Shown one piece after another: positions 28,691 through 39,150 of a stretch of DNA of 64,000 nucleotides. The DNA is from Deltaproteobacteria bacterium (lineage in GTDB: Bacteria; Desulfobacterota; Binatia; UBA12015). Numbering within the stretch: the stretch's first letter is position 1; the number at the start of each line of letters is the position of its first letter. The stretch lies in contig JAJCZO010000270.1 of the NCBI GenBank assembly GCA_029262355.1, positions 22,181 through 86,180 of the forward strand, given 5' to 3'. The position numbers were made by a program, and so were the translations under genes. Under the pieces are notes generated by a model. It did not search any database, was not told the DNA's origin, and saw only the letters and a program-made list of their open reading frames with translations.

Positions 28691-30682
28691 ATGAAGACGG
28701 TGGATCGTTCGCGGGGCGGCTGGGACGTCGTTGGACGCGGAGTGATGCAGGAAACGTCCGAGAGCGACTCGGGCGGTGCGCGGACGCAAAGCAGGGAAGA
28801 GGTCCCTTTTTCGTGGGTCGCAGACGTCGTCGAACCGGCGACCGCCCAAGACGAGCCGAGCGACGAGAAGCTGAGCGCACTCGACGCCGGCTTCCTCTTT
28901 TTGGAGAAACCTCACCAGAACTTCCAGATCGGCTGCGTCGCCATGCTCGACACGTCGCCCGGATTCGAGACGCTCGTCGAGACGCTCGACGAGCGTCTCG
29001 CGGAGTTCCCACGCTTCCGCCAAGTGCCGGTCCGCGCGCGTTTCGATCTAGGCTGGCCCGTCTGGCGCGAGGACGCCGAGTACGACATTCGCCGCCATGT
29101 ACGCCACGTGGCCCTGCCTCGCCCGGGCGACCGACAGAAGCTCAGCCACGTTCTGGAGACGCTCGTCACGACGGCATTGCCGTCCGATCGTCCGCTCTGG
29201 GAGGTCCATCTCGTCGAAGGACTCGAACACGGGCGCGCGGCGCTGCTGTTCAAGGTTCACCACTGCATGAATGACGGGATCAGCGGGTTCCACGTTCTCG
29301 AGACGATTGCCGACAGCCTGCCCGAAGCCACCCAAGAACGTACCCCGGCCCAGTCGGCGGCGCTCGACGTAACCACGCCCCCCGCACCTGCACTCGCGCG
29401 CAAGCCGGACCATGGCTTGGTCGGGCTTCTCTCCGACGTACTCGCCGATCCGCGAGGAATCGCGACGCGCGGCATCCGCGACTTCGCCGAAGCGGCGGGA
29501 ACGATCGCTTCGTTCCTCGAAGAGCCCCCGGCGAGGATGCCTTGGAACGGCAGGCTGGGCCAGGGGCGCCAGCTCCTGTGGCGCTCGTACCCGATGGAGG
29601 AGTTCACCTCGCTGAAAGTCGCGGTCGACGGCACGATCAACGACGCCGTCCTGGCCATCGTGGCCGGAGCCCTGCGCACCTACTCCCTCCAAAGCGGGCA
29701 CGCCTCCGACCACGGCACAGTTCGGTGCATCGTCCCGACCAGCCTCCGGGCGAAGGGCGACGGAGCAGCCCTGGGCAACCAGGTCACCGCAATGTTTCCG
29801 CGCCTACCGATCGATGTTGCCGACCCGGTGGAACGGCTCAACCGCATTCGCGACGAGATGCGCAACCTCAAGGAGCGCAAACAGTCGCGCGCAACCACGA
29901 TGATGCTCGCCGTTGCCGGCGCCCTGCCCTCCTTCACCGAGGCCTCGGTCCTGAGCGCCGCCTCGGACATGTCGATGGTGAACACCCTGTGCACGAACGT
30001 GCCGGGCCCGAAGCAGACTCTGCACGTGTGTGGCAAGCGGATCACCGAGATCCATGCGATCGCGCCGCTCTTCCTTGACGTAGGGCTCGCGTTCGCCGTG
30101 GCGAGCTATGCCGACCGGATCTCGATCTGCGCCGTGGTCGACCCAGCATTGGTGCCCGACGTCGAGAACATCGGTAACGCCCTCGACGCCGCACTCTACG
30201 ACACGCGAAAGGCGCTTTGGAGCAAGTCGGAGGCCCTTCAAGCGGCCTCGCGCCTGGCGCGCGGGCCGACGGTCGCCGACCTGATGAGCCGGAACGTCGC
30301 GACCGTCGGCGTCGACGACTCGCTGCAACGCGCACACGAGTTGATGCGCATGCGTCGATTGAACCACCTGCCGGTCGTCGATCGCAACGCGCGCCTCATC
30401 GGCGTGCTCACCCAGCGCGACCTCTTGTTTGCCACGCCACAGGTCCCTGCCAAACTGAACGCGCAAGACCGCGCTCGCATGCTCGGCCGGTTCGCAGTCG
30501 GCCGCGCCGTCGACGGCAAGCTCACGACGGCGAGCCCCGACGAGCCGGTCCTCGATGCCGGCAAACGAATGGTGGAGAACCAGCTCGACTTCCTTCCCGT
30601 CGTGGACGACGGCGGACAGCTTCTCGGCCTAGTCACAGAGGACCACATCGTGAGGTGGACGACCCAAACCCAAGCGCTCTGA
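28691..30682 (+). CDS. Wax ester synthase/diacylglycerol acyltransferase (WS/DGAT) fused to C-terminal CBS-domain pair
   Basis: [28 protein letters not shown]...[14 protein letters not shown] (HHxxxDG) and [52 protein letters not shown] / [23 protein letters not shown] start at 28745 is possible. Confidence 0.9.
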   Translation: MKTVDRSRGGWDVVGRGVMQETSESDSGGARTQSREEVPFSWVADVVEPATAQDEPSDEKLSALDAGFLFLEKPHQNFQIGCVAMLDTSPGFETLVETLDERLAEFPRFRQVPVRARFDLGWPVWREDAEYDIRRHVRHVALPRPGDRQKLSHVLETLVTTALPSDRPLWEVHLVEGLEHGRAALLFKVHHCMNDGISGFHVLETIADSLPEATQERTPAQSAALDVTTPPAPALARKPDHGLVGLLSDVLADPRGIATRGIRDFAEAAGTIASFLEEPPARMPWNGRLGQGRQLLWRSYPMEEFTSLKVAVDGTINDAVLAIVAGALRTYSLQSGHASDHGTVRCIVPTSLRAKGDGAALGNQVTAMFPRLPIDVADPVERLNRIRDEMRNLKERKQSRATTMMLAVAGALPSFTEASVLSAASDMSMVNTLCTNVPGPKQTLHVCGKRITEIHAIAPLFLDVGLAFAVASYADRISICAVVDPALVPDVENIGNALDAALYDTRKALWSKSEALQAASRLARGPTVADLMSRNVATVGVDDSLQRAHELMRMRRLNHLPVVDRNARLIGVLTQRDLLFATPQVPAKLNAQDRARMLGRFAVGRAVDGKLTTASPDEPVLDAGKRMVENQLDFLPVVDDGGQLLGLVTEDHIVRWTTQTQAL

Positions 30683-30795
30683 GCTTCTCACCTGCTCGTG
30701 GGCCCTGGGGCGCCTGGATGCGAAGCCCACTTCGCTCCGATATCCCCTCCGATGTCCCTAGCCTGGGGCCATCACCGAGATACGAGGAAGCGACC

Positions 30796-31587
30796 ATGGG
30801 CCGACTAGACGGAAAGCGCGCGATCGTCACGGGTGCGGGCAGTGGCATCGGCAGAGCGACGGCATCGCGCTTCGCCGAAGAAGGCGCCGTGGTCCTTGCG
30901 GTCGACCTGGCCGCGGAGGCCGTCGACGAGACCGTCGGAGCGATCCGGGCGGCCGGCGGGCGAGCAGAGAGTGCCGCCGCCGACGTGGGGGACGAGGCGG
31001 TGGTCGAGGGACTGGTCGACCGCGCGGTCAAAGACCTGGGCGGCCTCGAGGTCGTATACGCGAACGCAGGAGTCCCAGGACGACCGGCACCCTTGTTCGA
31101 CCTCACGGCCGAGGACTGGGAGAATGTCCTGCGCGTGAACTTGATCGGCCCGTTCCTCGCGATCAAACACGCGGCGCGCGTGATGAGGGAGACGGGCCGC
31201 GGTTCGATCCTGTGCACTGCGTCGGTCGCGGGGCTGCGGTCGGGCGCCGGTCCGACCCCGTACTCTGCCAGCAAGGCCGGTGTGGTGAACCTCGTTCAGA
31301 CGGCGGCCAACCAGCTCAAGGGGACCGGGGTGCGCGTAAATGCGATCTGCCCCGGGCTGATCGAGACCGGAATGACGGCGCCGATCTTCGAATTCGCCCG
31401 GGCCGCGGGCAAAGAGAACAAGATTGGGCAGCTGAACCCTCTTCAACGCTACGGCGCCCCCTCGGAGATCGCGAACCTCGCCCTCTTCCTCGCGAGCGAC
31501 GAGGCCAGCTACGTAAACGGCCAGGCCATCGCCGCGGATGGCGGGCTTTCGAGCAGTCTGCCGGTGGTGGCGGGCCACCTATTCTGA
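30796..31587 (+). CDS. SDR family oxidoreductase
   Basis: [15 protein letters not shown]...YANAGVPG...[11 protein letters not shown]. Confidence 0.95.
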   Translation: MGRLDGKRAIVTGAGSGIGRATASRFAEEGAVVLAVDLAAEAVDETVGAIRAAGGRAESAAADVGDEAVVEGLVDRAVKDLGGLEVVYANAGVPGRPAPLFDLTAEDWENVLRVNLIGPFLAIKHAARVMRETGRGSILCTASVAGLRSGAGPTPYSASKAGVVNLVQTAANQLKGTGVRVNAICPGLIETGMTAPIFEFARAAGKENKIGQLNPLQRYGAPSEIANLALFLASDEASYVNGQAIAADGGLSSSLPVVAGHLF

Positions 31588-31745
31588 TCGCCGCCGGGCC
31601 CGGCTTTCCGATCCGCTAAAGAAGTGTAAACCCGCGGAATACCAATGGACTTGACTGCGGTCCGGCTGATAGGGCAGCAAGGGCATGCGCACATCACCAT
31701 TTAAGGCGGAGCATCGGCTCCCTAGAACCTGAAAGGGGCACCCGC

Positions 31746-34700
31746 GTGGGCTACCTGAACTCTTCTTCACGTCTCTGCATTCTGGTCACCTCGCTCCTCG
31801 TGCTCGCCGCGAGTCCCGCCTTCGCACTGGTCTCGACCGACGAGCGAAAGTGCATCGACGAGATCAACAAGGGCGGTCGCAAGATCGCGCTCGTCCAGAA
31901 CAAGGCGATCCAGAGTTGTGTTCGCTTCTTCTCGAAGGGCCTTCTCCCCGGAACGTTGGACGACTGCATGATCGAGGGCCTACCGCCCAAGGTCTCGCTG
32001 AACGTCGCCAAGGTGGAGGCCAAAGCGAACAAGACGTGCGACGACACCCCGCCGTCATTCGGCCCCTTCAGCACCACGAGCCAAACCTCGATCGCGATCG
32101 CAACGTCGTTCGACCTGCTGCAGGACGTCTTCGGGCCGACCCCGATCGACTCCGCGATCGCCACCGACTCGATCGAGTCGAAGTGTCAGACCACGATCCT
32201 GAAGGACCTGCACAAGTGCGAGGACACGCGACTCAAGACATTCCGGAGCTGCGTGAAAGACGGAGTCAAGTTCGGCCAGATCAACGACGAGACCGACATC
32301 GAGCTGCTCTGCCTCCAATCGCCAGATCAGACCGAGCCGCGGGGCAAGATCACCGCGAACTGCATCACCAAGCCCGCCGCGCACGTGTCCGGTCGGTGCA
32401 CTGGCAAGGGCGTGGCCCTCGACACGGCGTTCCCCGGTTGCGGGACTACAGTCGACGGCGAACTGGTCGACTGCATCGACCAAGCGGCGCGCTGCCGCGT
32501 TTGTAACTTCGCCGTCGAGGTGGACGCGCTGCTCACCGACTGCGACCTCTACGACGACGACACCGCGAACTTCAGCTGCGCCACCCCGAACATCTGTGGC
32601 GACAGCACGATCCTCGATGGCGAGACCTGCGACGACGGCAACCGCGCCGACGGCGACGGCTGCGACGCCACCTGTCAAATCGAAACCGGGTACTCGTGTG
32701 CCGGCGAGCCCAGCACCTGCGGCGAGATCTGCGGGGACAGCCTGATCGTCGGGGCCGAGACCTGCGACGACGGCGGAACATCGGCCGGCGACGGCTGCTC
32801 GGCGACGTGCCAGATCGAGTCGGGCTACAGCTGCTCCGGCGCTCCGAGCACCTGCTCGGAGATCTGTGGCGACGGTCAGATCGTCGGCGCAGAGACCTGC
32901 GACGACGGCGGAACCGCCTCGGGCGACGGGTGTGACTCGGTCTGTCAGCTCGAGGCGGGCTTCAACTGCGCCGGCGAGCCCACGACGTGCACGAACATCT
33001 GTGGGGATGGCCAGATCGTCTCGGGCGAGACCTGTGACGACGGCGCCACGAATCCCGGGGATGGCTGCGATGGGAGCTGCCAGCTCGAGTCGGGCTTCAA
33101 CTGCTCGGGCGAACCTACCACGTGTACGAACATCTGCGGCGACGGCCAGATCGTCAGCGGCGAAGCCTGCGACGATGCCGGCACGACGCCGGGTGACGGC
33201 TGCGACGGCGCTTGTGCGATCGAGAACGGCTATGCCTGCGCAGGTGCGCCGAGCCTCTGCGGCGAAGTCTGCGGGGACGGCCAGGTCGTCGGCGGCGAGG
33301 CTTGCGACGACGGAGGAACCTCGTCGGGTGATGGCTGCAACAGCGCCTGTCAACTCGAAGCCGGCTTCAACTGCGCCGGCGCCCCGACCAGCTGCTCGCC
33401 GATTTGCGGCGACGGCCTGATCGTCTCTGGCGAGACCTGCGACGACTCCGGCACTGCGCCGGGCGATGGCTGCAGCGCCTCGTGTCAGACGGAGACCGGC
33501 TACTCGTGCGGCAGTCAGCCGAGCGTGTGTGCACCGGTCTGCGGTGACGGCCTCGTGATCGCTCCCGAAACCTGTGACGACCTCGGGTCGGCGCCGGGCG
33601 ACGGCTGTGACGCCTCCTGCGGGGTGGAATCGCAGTGGGCCTGCTCGGGTCAGCCCAGTGTCTGCAACCTCTTCTCGGTGGTAATCAATACCCCGACGCA
33701 CGGCTCGTTCACGCAGTCGGCGACCTCCAACGTGACGGGCGTGGTGAACTTCCTAGCGCCCGCGCAAGCAGCGCTCACGATCAACGGCGCTCCGGTCTCG
33801 GTCGGCCCAGGTGGCGCCTTCTCGACGACGGTCACGCTCGATCAGCCGGGCATCTTCACGCCGATCCGCGCAACCGTCACCGACACGACATTCGGGGGCA
33901 ACGCGCACGACCGGGTGGTGGCGATTTTCGGACCGTCGGTTGCCGACGGCGCCCTCTCTGATGAGAGCGTCGCCCTGCGGCTGAACGATAGCGGCCTCGA
34001 TGAGGCGGAGCCGCTCGTTGCCGCCTTGGCGGGCGGCGGCCTCGATCTGGCCACGTTGATCCCCGTCGGGACGCAACTCATCGGCAACACATGCTTCGTC
34101 GACTCCTTCCTGGGCTGTCTGGGAAGCGGGTCGGTCAGCGTGTCGAACCCACCCCCGTCCATCGCCGGCTTCGGGATCGCAATGGACTCGAAGATCAACG
34201 TGGTCGAGGGCATCGTCACCGTGACGAACATCCAGGTCAACGTGCAACTCAGCGGATCGGGCGTCGTTCCGACCTGCGGAATTCGCATCACGGCCAACAG
34301 CGCCACGTTCGACGCGGACTACAGCCTGAGCCCGGACGCCGGCGATCCGGGCATGATCGACGTCAACCAGTCCGGCAACTTGGCGGTCTCCTTCAGTGGC
34401 TTCAACCACACGTTTACGTCGGGCCTCTGTGACGCGCCGATCATCGGCGACATCATCGCCCTGTTCCTGCCCGACATTCAGTCGCTAACGCTCAGCGCGA
34501 TGGAAGGCTTCCTGAACGATCCGGACGGCGCCGGCCCACAGGACGGCCCGATCGGTGACGCGATCGAGACGGCACTCGCCGATATCTCGATCTCCGGACC
34601 GATCGGTTCCGGGTTGGGCGTCATGCTCGACACCCCGCTGTTCGCGGTGCTCGAGAACCACTCCGGAATCACTCTGGGCACCGACTCGTCGTTCACGACG

Positions 34701-35450
34701 CAGGTCGGCACGGGCCCGGGGGAGTGCTTGCCGCCTCCAGGCGCGCCGGATCTCGCGGCCTCTCTGGCGGTCAATCAGACGTTCCCGACGTTCGGCGCCA
34801 ACACGCCGGTTGGGGGCGTTCCGTATGAGCTCGGGCTGTGTATCTCGTCCGAGGGCTTCAATCAGCTCCTCAAGGCTCAGGTCGAGTGCGGCCTGCTGGT
34901 CTCGAGCATCAGCGAGCTCGATCTCGGCGGCGGCCCGACCCCTCTGACCGCCAGCACCCTCGCGCTGCTGATCCCGCAGTTCGGGATCTTCCCGCCGACG
35001 ACGCCGTTCCGCATCGACATCCTGCCTACCGTGGCACCGGTCGTCGCAGGCAACGGCCCGTCGGGTGAGCTGACCGAGCTCAAGATCGCTCAGGTTCTCG
35101 CGAACATCGTCCAAGACGACGGCAGCGAAGAAATCGTGCTCCAGGGCGCGTTCGACGCGCGGATCGGCATGGATCTGGAGTTCGCCCCGGGCGGTCTCGG
35201 CATCGTGCTCTCGCCGCCTCTGGCCGGCGGCATCACGGTGGCAATCATCAACAACCCACTCGGAGTCGACGAAGTCGCGCTCGAAACCACGATCCTGCCG
35301 CCGCTCGTGAGCGTCCTTCTGCCCGACTTGGCCTCGTCGCTGGCGAGCTTCCCTCTGCCTGAGTTCCTCGGGCTGGAGCTTTCCGGTGTCGAAGTCTCGA
35401 AGAACGGCGAGTTCCTGTCGCTCTTCGCCGACCTCAGCCCGGCACCGTAA
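31746..35450 (+). CDS. Large secreted protein: Cys-rich helical N-terminus, 8 DUF4215/Myxo-disulfide repeats, Ig-like segment, C-terminal BPI/TULIP-like lipid-binding region
   Basis: Signal peptide; ICGDGQIVSGETCDDG..GDGCD..CQLE.GF.C.GEPTTC repeats; C-terminal part resembles BPI/LBP two-lobed domains (SEGFNQLLKAQVECGLL...; FPLPEFLGLELSGVEVSKNGEFLSLFADL). Confidence 0.92.
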   Translation: MGYLNSSSRLCILVTSLLVLAASPAFALVSTDERKCIDEINKGGRKIALVQNKAIQSCVRFFSKGLLPGTLDDCMIEGLPPKVSLNVAKVEAKANKTCDDTPPSFGPFSTTSQTSIAIATSFDLLQDVFGPTPIDSAIATDSIESKCQTTILKDLHKCEDTRLKTFRSCVKDGVKFGQINDETDIELLCLQSPDQTEPRGKITANCITKPAAHVSGRCTGKGVALDTAFPGCGTTVDGELVDCIDQAARCRVCNFAVEVDALLTDCDLYDDDTANFSCATPNICGDSTILDGETCDDGNRADGDGCDATCQIETGYSCAGEPSTCGEICGDSLIVGAETCDDGGTSAGDGCSATCQIESGYSCSGAPSTCSEICGDGQIVGAETCDDGGTASGDGCDSVCQLEAGFNCAGEPTTCTNICGDGQIVSGETCDDGATNPGDGCDGSCQLESGFNCSGEPTTCTNICGDGQIVSGEACDDAGTTPGDGCDGACAIENGYACAGAPSLCGEVCGDGQVVGGEACDDGGTSSGDGCNSACQLEAGFNCAGAPTSCSPICGDGLIVSGETCDDSGTAPGDGCSASCQTETGYSCGSQPSVCAPVCGDGLVIAPETCDDLGSAPGDGCDASCGVESQWACSGQPSVCNLFSVVINTPTHGSFTQSATSNVTGVVNFLAPAQAALTINGAPVSVGPGGAFSTTVTLDQPGIFTPIRATVTDTTFGGNAHDRVVAIFGPSVADGALSDESVALRLNDSGLDEAEPLVAALAGGGLDLATLIPVGTQLIGNTCFVDSFLGCLGSGSVSVSNPPPSIAGFGIAMDSKINVVEGIVTVTNIQVNVQLSGSGVVPTCGIRITANSATFDADYSLSPDAGDPGMIDVNQSGNLAVSFSGFNHTFTSGLCDAPIIGDIIALFLPDIQSLTLSAMEGFLNDPDGAGPQDGPIGDAIETALADISISGPIGSGLGVMLDTPLFAVLENHSGITLGTDSSFTTQVGTGPGECLPPPGAPDLAASLAVNQTFPTFGANTPVGGVPYELGLCISSEGFNQLLKAQVECGLLVSSISELDLGGGPTPLTASTLALLIPQFGIFPPTTPFRIDILPTVAPVVAGNGPSGELTELKIAQVLANIVQDDGSEEIVLQGAFDARIGMDLEFAPGGLGIVLSPPLAGGITVAIINNPLGVDEVALETTILPPLVSVLLPDLASSLASFPLPEFLGLELSGVEVSKNGEFLSLFADLSPAP
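32592..33666 (+). repeat. Eight tandem 45-aa (135-bp) DUF4215-type coding repeats
   Basis: ICGDxxIVxxETCDDGGTxxGDGCxxxCQxExGYxCxGxPSxCxx x8. Confidence 0.95.
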
Positions 35451-35466
35451 GGTGCCCTAGGGAGCG

Positions 35467-35507
35467 GTAGACCCCGCACGGGCCCTCGGGTCCGTGCGGG
35501 GCTCTAC
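35467..35507. terminator. Bidirectional terminator hairpin between convergent genes
   Basis: GTAGA-CCCCGCACGG-gccctcgggt-CCGTGCGGGG-C-TCTAC: 10 bp perfect plus 5 bp, between the stop at 35450 (+) and the stop at 35515 (-). Confidence 0.8.
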
Positions 35508-35514
35508 TCTTCCC

Positions 35515-38500
35515 CTACCAGGTGTCGACGTAGCGCTTCTTGCCCGTACGCGGCGCAGGAGGCGGGACCGACCGAAGTGCCGTCACAATCCAGTGACGCG
35601 AATCGACTGGGTCGATCACCTCGTCGATCTCGAAGGCCGAAGCCATGTTCACGGCCTTGCCGTGCTCATACATGCGGTCGACCATGGCCTCGAAGGTCTT
35701 CCGTCGCTCCTCACCATCGTCGATCGCTTCGAGTTCCTTGCGAAACCCCAGCTTCACGGCGCCCTCGAGGCCCATGCCGCCGAACTCCCCGGTGGGCCAC
35801 GCCACGGTGAACATGCCCGCCTTGAAGCTCCCCCCGGCCATGGCCTGGGCGCCCAGTCCGTAGCCCTTCCGAAGTACGATGGTAAAAAAGGGCACGCTCA
35901 CTCCCGCGCCGGTCACGAACATGCGCGCCGCATGGCGCACCAGCGCGGTCTTCTCCACCTCAGGCCCCACCATGATTCCGGGCGTGTCGCACAAGAACAG
36001 AATGGGGATGTCGAAGGCATCGCAGAGCTGCATGAAGCGCGCCGCCTTGTCGGCGCCGTCGCTGTCGATCGCGCCCGCGAGGTGCGTCGGGTTGTTCGCG
36101 ACGACTCCGACCGGCCGCCCCTCGATACGCGCAAGCGCCGTCACCATCCCCAACCCGAACGACCGTCGTAGCTCGAGCACGGAATCGTCGTCGGCAAGGA
36201 TCTCCAGAACCTCGCGCACGTCGTAGATCCGGCGACGGTTCTCCGGAATGATGCCGCGCAACCTCCGCTGATCGTCGCACGACCAATCCGACACCGCGCC
36301 CTGGAAGTAGGACAGGTACTTCTTCGCGACCTGAACGGCCTCGGCCTCGTCCGCCACCGCAATGTCCACGACACCGCTCGGGACCTGGACGTCCATCGGC
36401 CCCACATCTTCGGGGCGGAATACGCCGAGCCCACCTCCTTCGATCATCGCCGGCCCACCCATCCCGATATTCGAGTTCTCGGTCGCGATCACGACGTCGC
36501 AACAGCCGAGCAGAGCCGCATTGCCCGCAAAGCACCGTCCGGAGTTGATTCCGACGAGTGGCACGAGGCCCGACAACCCGGCGAAGTAGGCGAACGCCAG
36601 GCAGTCGAGTCCGGCCACCCCAGCACCATCGGTGTCGCCGGGACGTCCGCCGCCCCCCTCCGTCAAGAAGACCACCGGGAGCCGCCACTTCTCGGCGATC
36701 TCGAACATGCGGTCCTTCTTGCGGTGATTCTGCAGGCCCTGCGTGCCGGCAAGCACCGTGTAGTCGTAGGAGAGAACCATGCAGCGGCCGGCATCGGAAC
36801 CGAACGACCCACCGTTCACAGTGCCGATACCGGCCACCAAACCGTCCGCCGGCGTCTTCTCGATCAGGTCGTCGACCGAGCGCCGTCTGCGCTGCGCCGC
36901 AATCACGAGCGGTCCATACTCGACGAAGCTGCCAGCGTCGCAGAGGTCGTCGACGTTCTCCCGGGCCGTGCGTTGGCCGGTCTTGCGCCGGCGCGCGACC
37001 GCCGACGGGCGACGCTCGTCGTGCCCGAAGGCGTGTCGCTCACGCACTTCGGCCAGATCTGGACGTACGTGGTCGAGGTCGACGGCGGAGCGCTCCTCGC
37101 TCCGCCGAACTTCGACGACGCTCTCCTCGATGAAGAGGAGGCCGTGGCCGTCGAACACCGCGTCGCCCACGGCAACGCCGAGCTGGCGGACGACTCCCCC
37201 GATCGGCGCCGCCACGACGTGCTCCATCTTCATCGCTTCCATCACGACAAGCGCCTGACCCTCGTAAACTTCGTCGCCTTCCGTCACCTGGATTCCGAGG
37301 ATCGTTCCCTGCAGGGGCGCACGCACGGCGAGGGTTCCGTCGGGTACCACCATCTCGGCGACCGTCGAGCGCGGTGCCGGGGCGCCCGCGGCCGGCGCGT
37401 CGCCCTCCCCCTTTCCGTGCCGAAGAACCGCGAGCGGGTCGGCGGCATCGACCCGGGCCCCCGCAAGGGCGGCGCCAACTTCATCGCCGTCGAACGGCGC
37501 CCCGGGGGACGCGCCGGTCGCGTCGATCAGCTCGGCGGCATGCTCTTCCACGAAGCGAGTATGAACGCGATTCGCCTCGACGTCCGCATGCGCGAGCAAC
37601 GCGCCGAGAAAAGCCGCGTTGGTCGGCACACCCTCGATTCGCAGTTCGCCCAACGCGCGGCGGGTACGAGAGAGTGCCGCCGAGAAGTCCGGCGTCGGCT
37701 CGGAGACGACGAGCTTTGCGAGCAAGGAGTCGAACCGCGGGCTCGTCACGTACCCACCGTACCCGAACGTGTCGACGCGGATGCCGGGCCCCGACGGCAC
37801 CTCGAATGCGCTGAGCGTGCCGCCCCCCGGACGGGCCCCACCGTCAGGAGTCATCGTCTCCATGTTGATCCGCACCTGAATTGCGTAGCCGCGAGGCGCC
37901 GGGGCCGTACCGGATTCGAGCCCGAGCTCACGAAGCGTGCGCCCGGCTGCCACTTCGAGCTGAGCCCGAACGAGGTCGATGCCCGTCACCTCCTCGGTGA
38001 CCGTGTGCTCGACCTGTAGCCGTGCATTCGCCTCGATGAAGGCAATCTCGGGCCGCGTCATGTCTGTGCCAACGAGGAACTCGAACGTGCCGAGGCTCTC
38101 GAAGCGGGATTCTTCGGCCAGGCTCAGGGCCGACAGCACCAGCCGATCCCGCACCGAAGGGGGCAGGTCGATACTAGGCGCGATCTCGACGATCTTCTGA
38201 TGACGCCTCTGAAGTGTGCACTCGCGATCTCCGAGCGCCGCGACCGCTCCGGACGAATCTCCGATCACCTGGATCTCGATGTGACGCGCCGGATACAGGC
38301 ATCGCTCGACGTAGAGGTCGCCGTTGCCGAACGCGGCGTCGGCTTCCGAGCGACAGCGCTCGAAGGACGATGCGAGCTCGCCGGCGTCGCGAACGACGCG
38401 CATGCCCCGACCGCCGCCGCCGCCAACCGCCTTGATGAGGATCGGTGCACCGCCCTGGCTGGCGAAGAACGCCTCGACATCGGCCAACGTGGCCGGCCCC

Positions 38501-38904
38501 GCCGTGCCCGGCAGAAGCGAAACCCCAAGCGCTTCGGCCAGCGCACGCGCCCGCGCCTTGTCGCCGAACAGATCGAGCGTCTCGGGTCGAGGACCGACGA
38601 ACCGAAGCCCCCCGTCCGCGCATTGCCGAGCAAAATCGCCGCTCTCGGCCAGAAAGCCATACCCAGGATGGACGGCGTCACAGCCGGCTTCCTGGGCGAT
38701 GCGCACGAGCTCGGCCCCTTCGAGATACGCCGCGGGGCCCGAACGACGCAGTGGGCGGGCCTCGTCGGCACGCAGACGGTGCAGGCACCGGTCGTCGTCC
38801 TCGGAATACACGGCGACAGTGTGGATTCCGAGGTCCGCAGCAGCACGGCACACCCGAATGGCGATCTCGCCGCGATTGGCGACGAGCAAGCTTGCGAGAG
38901 TCAT
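35515..38904 (-). CDS. Single-polypeptide biotin-dependent acyl-CoA carboxylase (BC-BCCP-CT)
   Basis: SLLVANRGEIAIRVCRAAADLG (biotin carboxylase), VVMEAMKMEHVV (biotinyl Lys), carboxyltransferase region FLCDTPGIMVGPEVEKTALVRHAARMF. Confidence 0.95.
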   Translation of the reverse strand: MTLASLLVANRGEIAIRVCRAAADLGIHTVAVYSEDDDRCLHRLRADEARPLRRSGPAAYLEGAELVRIAQEAGCDAVHPGYGFLAESGDFARQCADGGLRFVGPRPETLDLFGDKARARALAEALGVSLLPGTAGPATLADVEAFFASQGGAPILIKAVGGGGGRGMRVVRDAGELASSFERCRSEADAAFGNGDLYVERCLYPARHIEIQVIGDSSGAVAALGDRECTLQRRHQKIVEIAPSIDLPPSVRDRLVLSALSLAEESRFESLGTFEFLVGTDMTRPEIAFIEANARLQVEHTVTEEVTGIDLVRAQLEVAAGRTLRELGLESGTAPAPRGYAIQVRINMETMTPDGGARPGGGTLSAFEVPSGPGIRVDTFGYGGYVTSPRFDSLLAKLVVSEPTPDFSAALSRTRRALGELRIEGVPTNAAFLGALLAHADVEANRVHTRFVEEHAAELIDATGASPGAPFDGDEVGAALAGARVDAADPLAVLRHGKGEGDAPAAGAPAPRSTVAEMVVPDGTLAVRAPLQGTILGIQVTEGDEVYEGQALVVMEAMKMEHVVAAPIGGVVRQLGVAVGDAVFDGHGLLFIEESVVEVRRSEERSAVDLDHVRPDLAEVRERHAFGHDERRPSAVARRRKTGQRTARENVDDLCDAGSFVEYGPLVIAAQRRRRSVDDLIEKTPADGLVAGIGTVNGGSFGSDAGRCMVLSYDYTVLAGTQGLQNHRKKDRMFEIAEKWRLPVVFLTEGGGGRPGDTDGAGVAGLDCLAFAYFAGLSGLVPLVGINSGRCFAGNAALLGCCDVVIATENSNIGMGGPAMIEGGGLGVFRPEDVGPMDVQVPSGVVDIAVADEAEAVQVAKKYLSYFQGAVSDWSCDDQRRLRGIIPENRRRIYDVREVLEILADDDSVLELRRSFGLGMVTALARIEGRPVGVVANNPTHLAGAIDSDGADKAARFMQLCDAFDIPILFLCDTPGIMVGPEVEKTALVRHAARMFVTGAGVSVPFFTIVLRKGYGLGAQAMAGGSFKAGMFTVAWPTGEFGGMGLEGAVKLGFRKELEAIDDGEERRKTFEAMVDRMYEHGKAVNMASAFEIDEVIDPVDSRHWIVTALRSVPPPAPRTGKKRYVDTW

Positions 38905-39150
38905 TTTTCGGAGCTCCTCGTTTCGCGCGGTTTGGCAGTCCAACCCTGCGATGCTGTACGGTCTGGTTGGCCCCGAGCGCCAAAACTAGTTTGCGGCCCG
39001 CTACGTGCGGCTTGCGGTCAGCGCGCCCACGATGCTCGGAACAGTTGCCAAATTCTCAGAAGAATCAGGTGCTTACAAGACCCTCTCGAGCCCCCCATCA
39101 CCTGGCACCTCGCGTGCAATCACTCTTTCCTGCGAACGACAGGAGAGACG

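Noticed and set aside
32055-33701. 548-aa minus-strand ORF with periodic sequence
   Set aside because: Periodicity is only the antisense image of the DUF4215 coding repeats.
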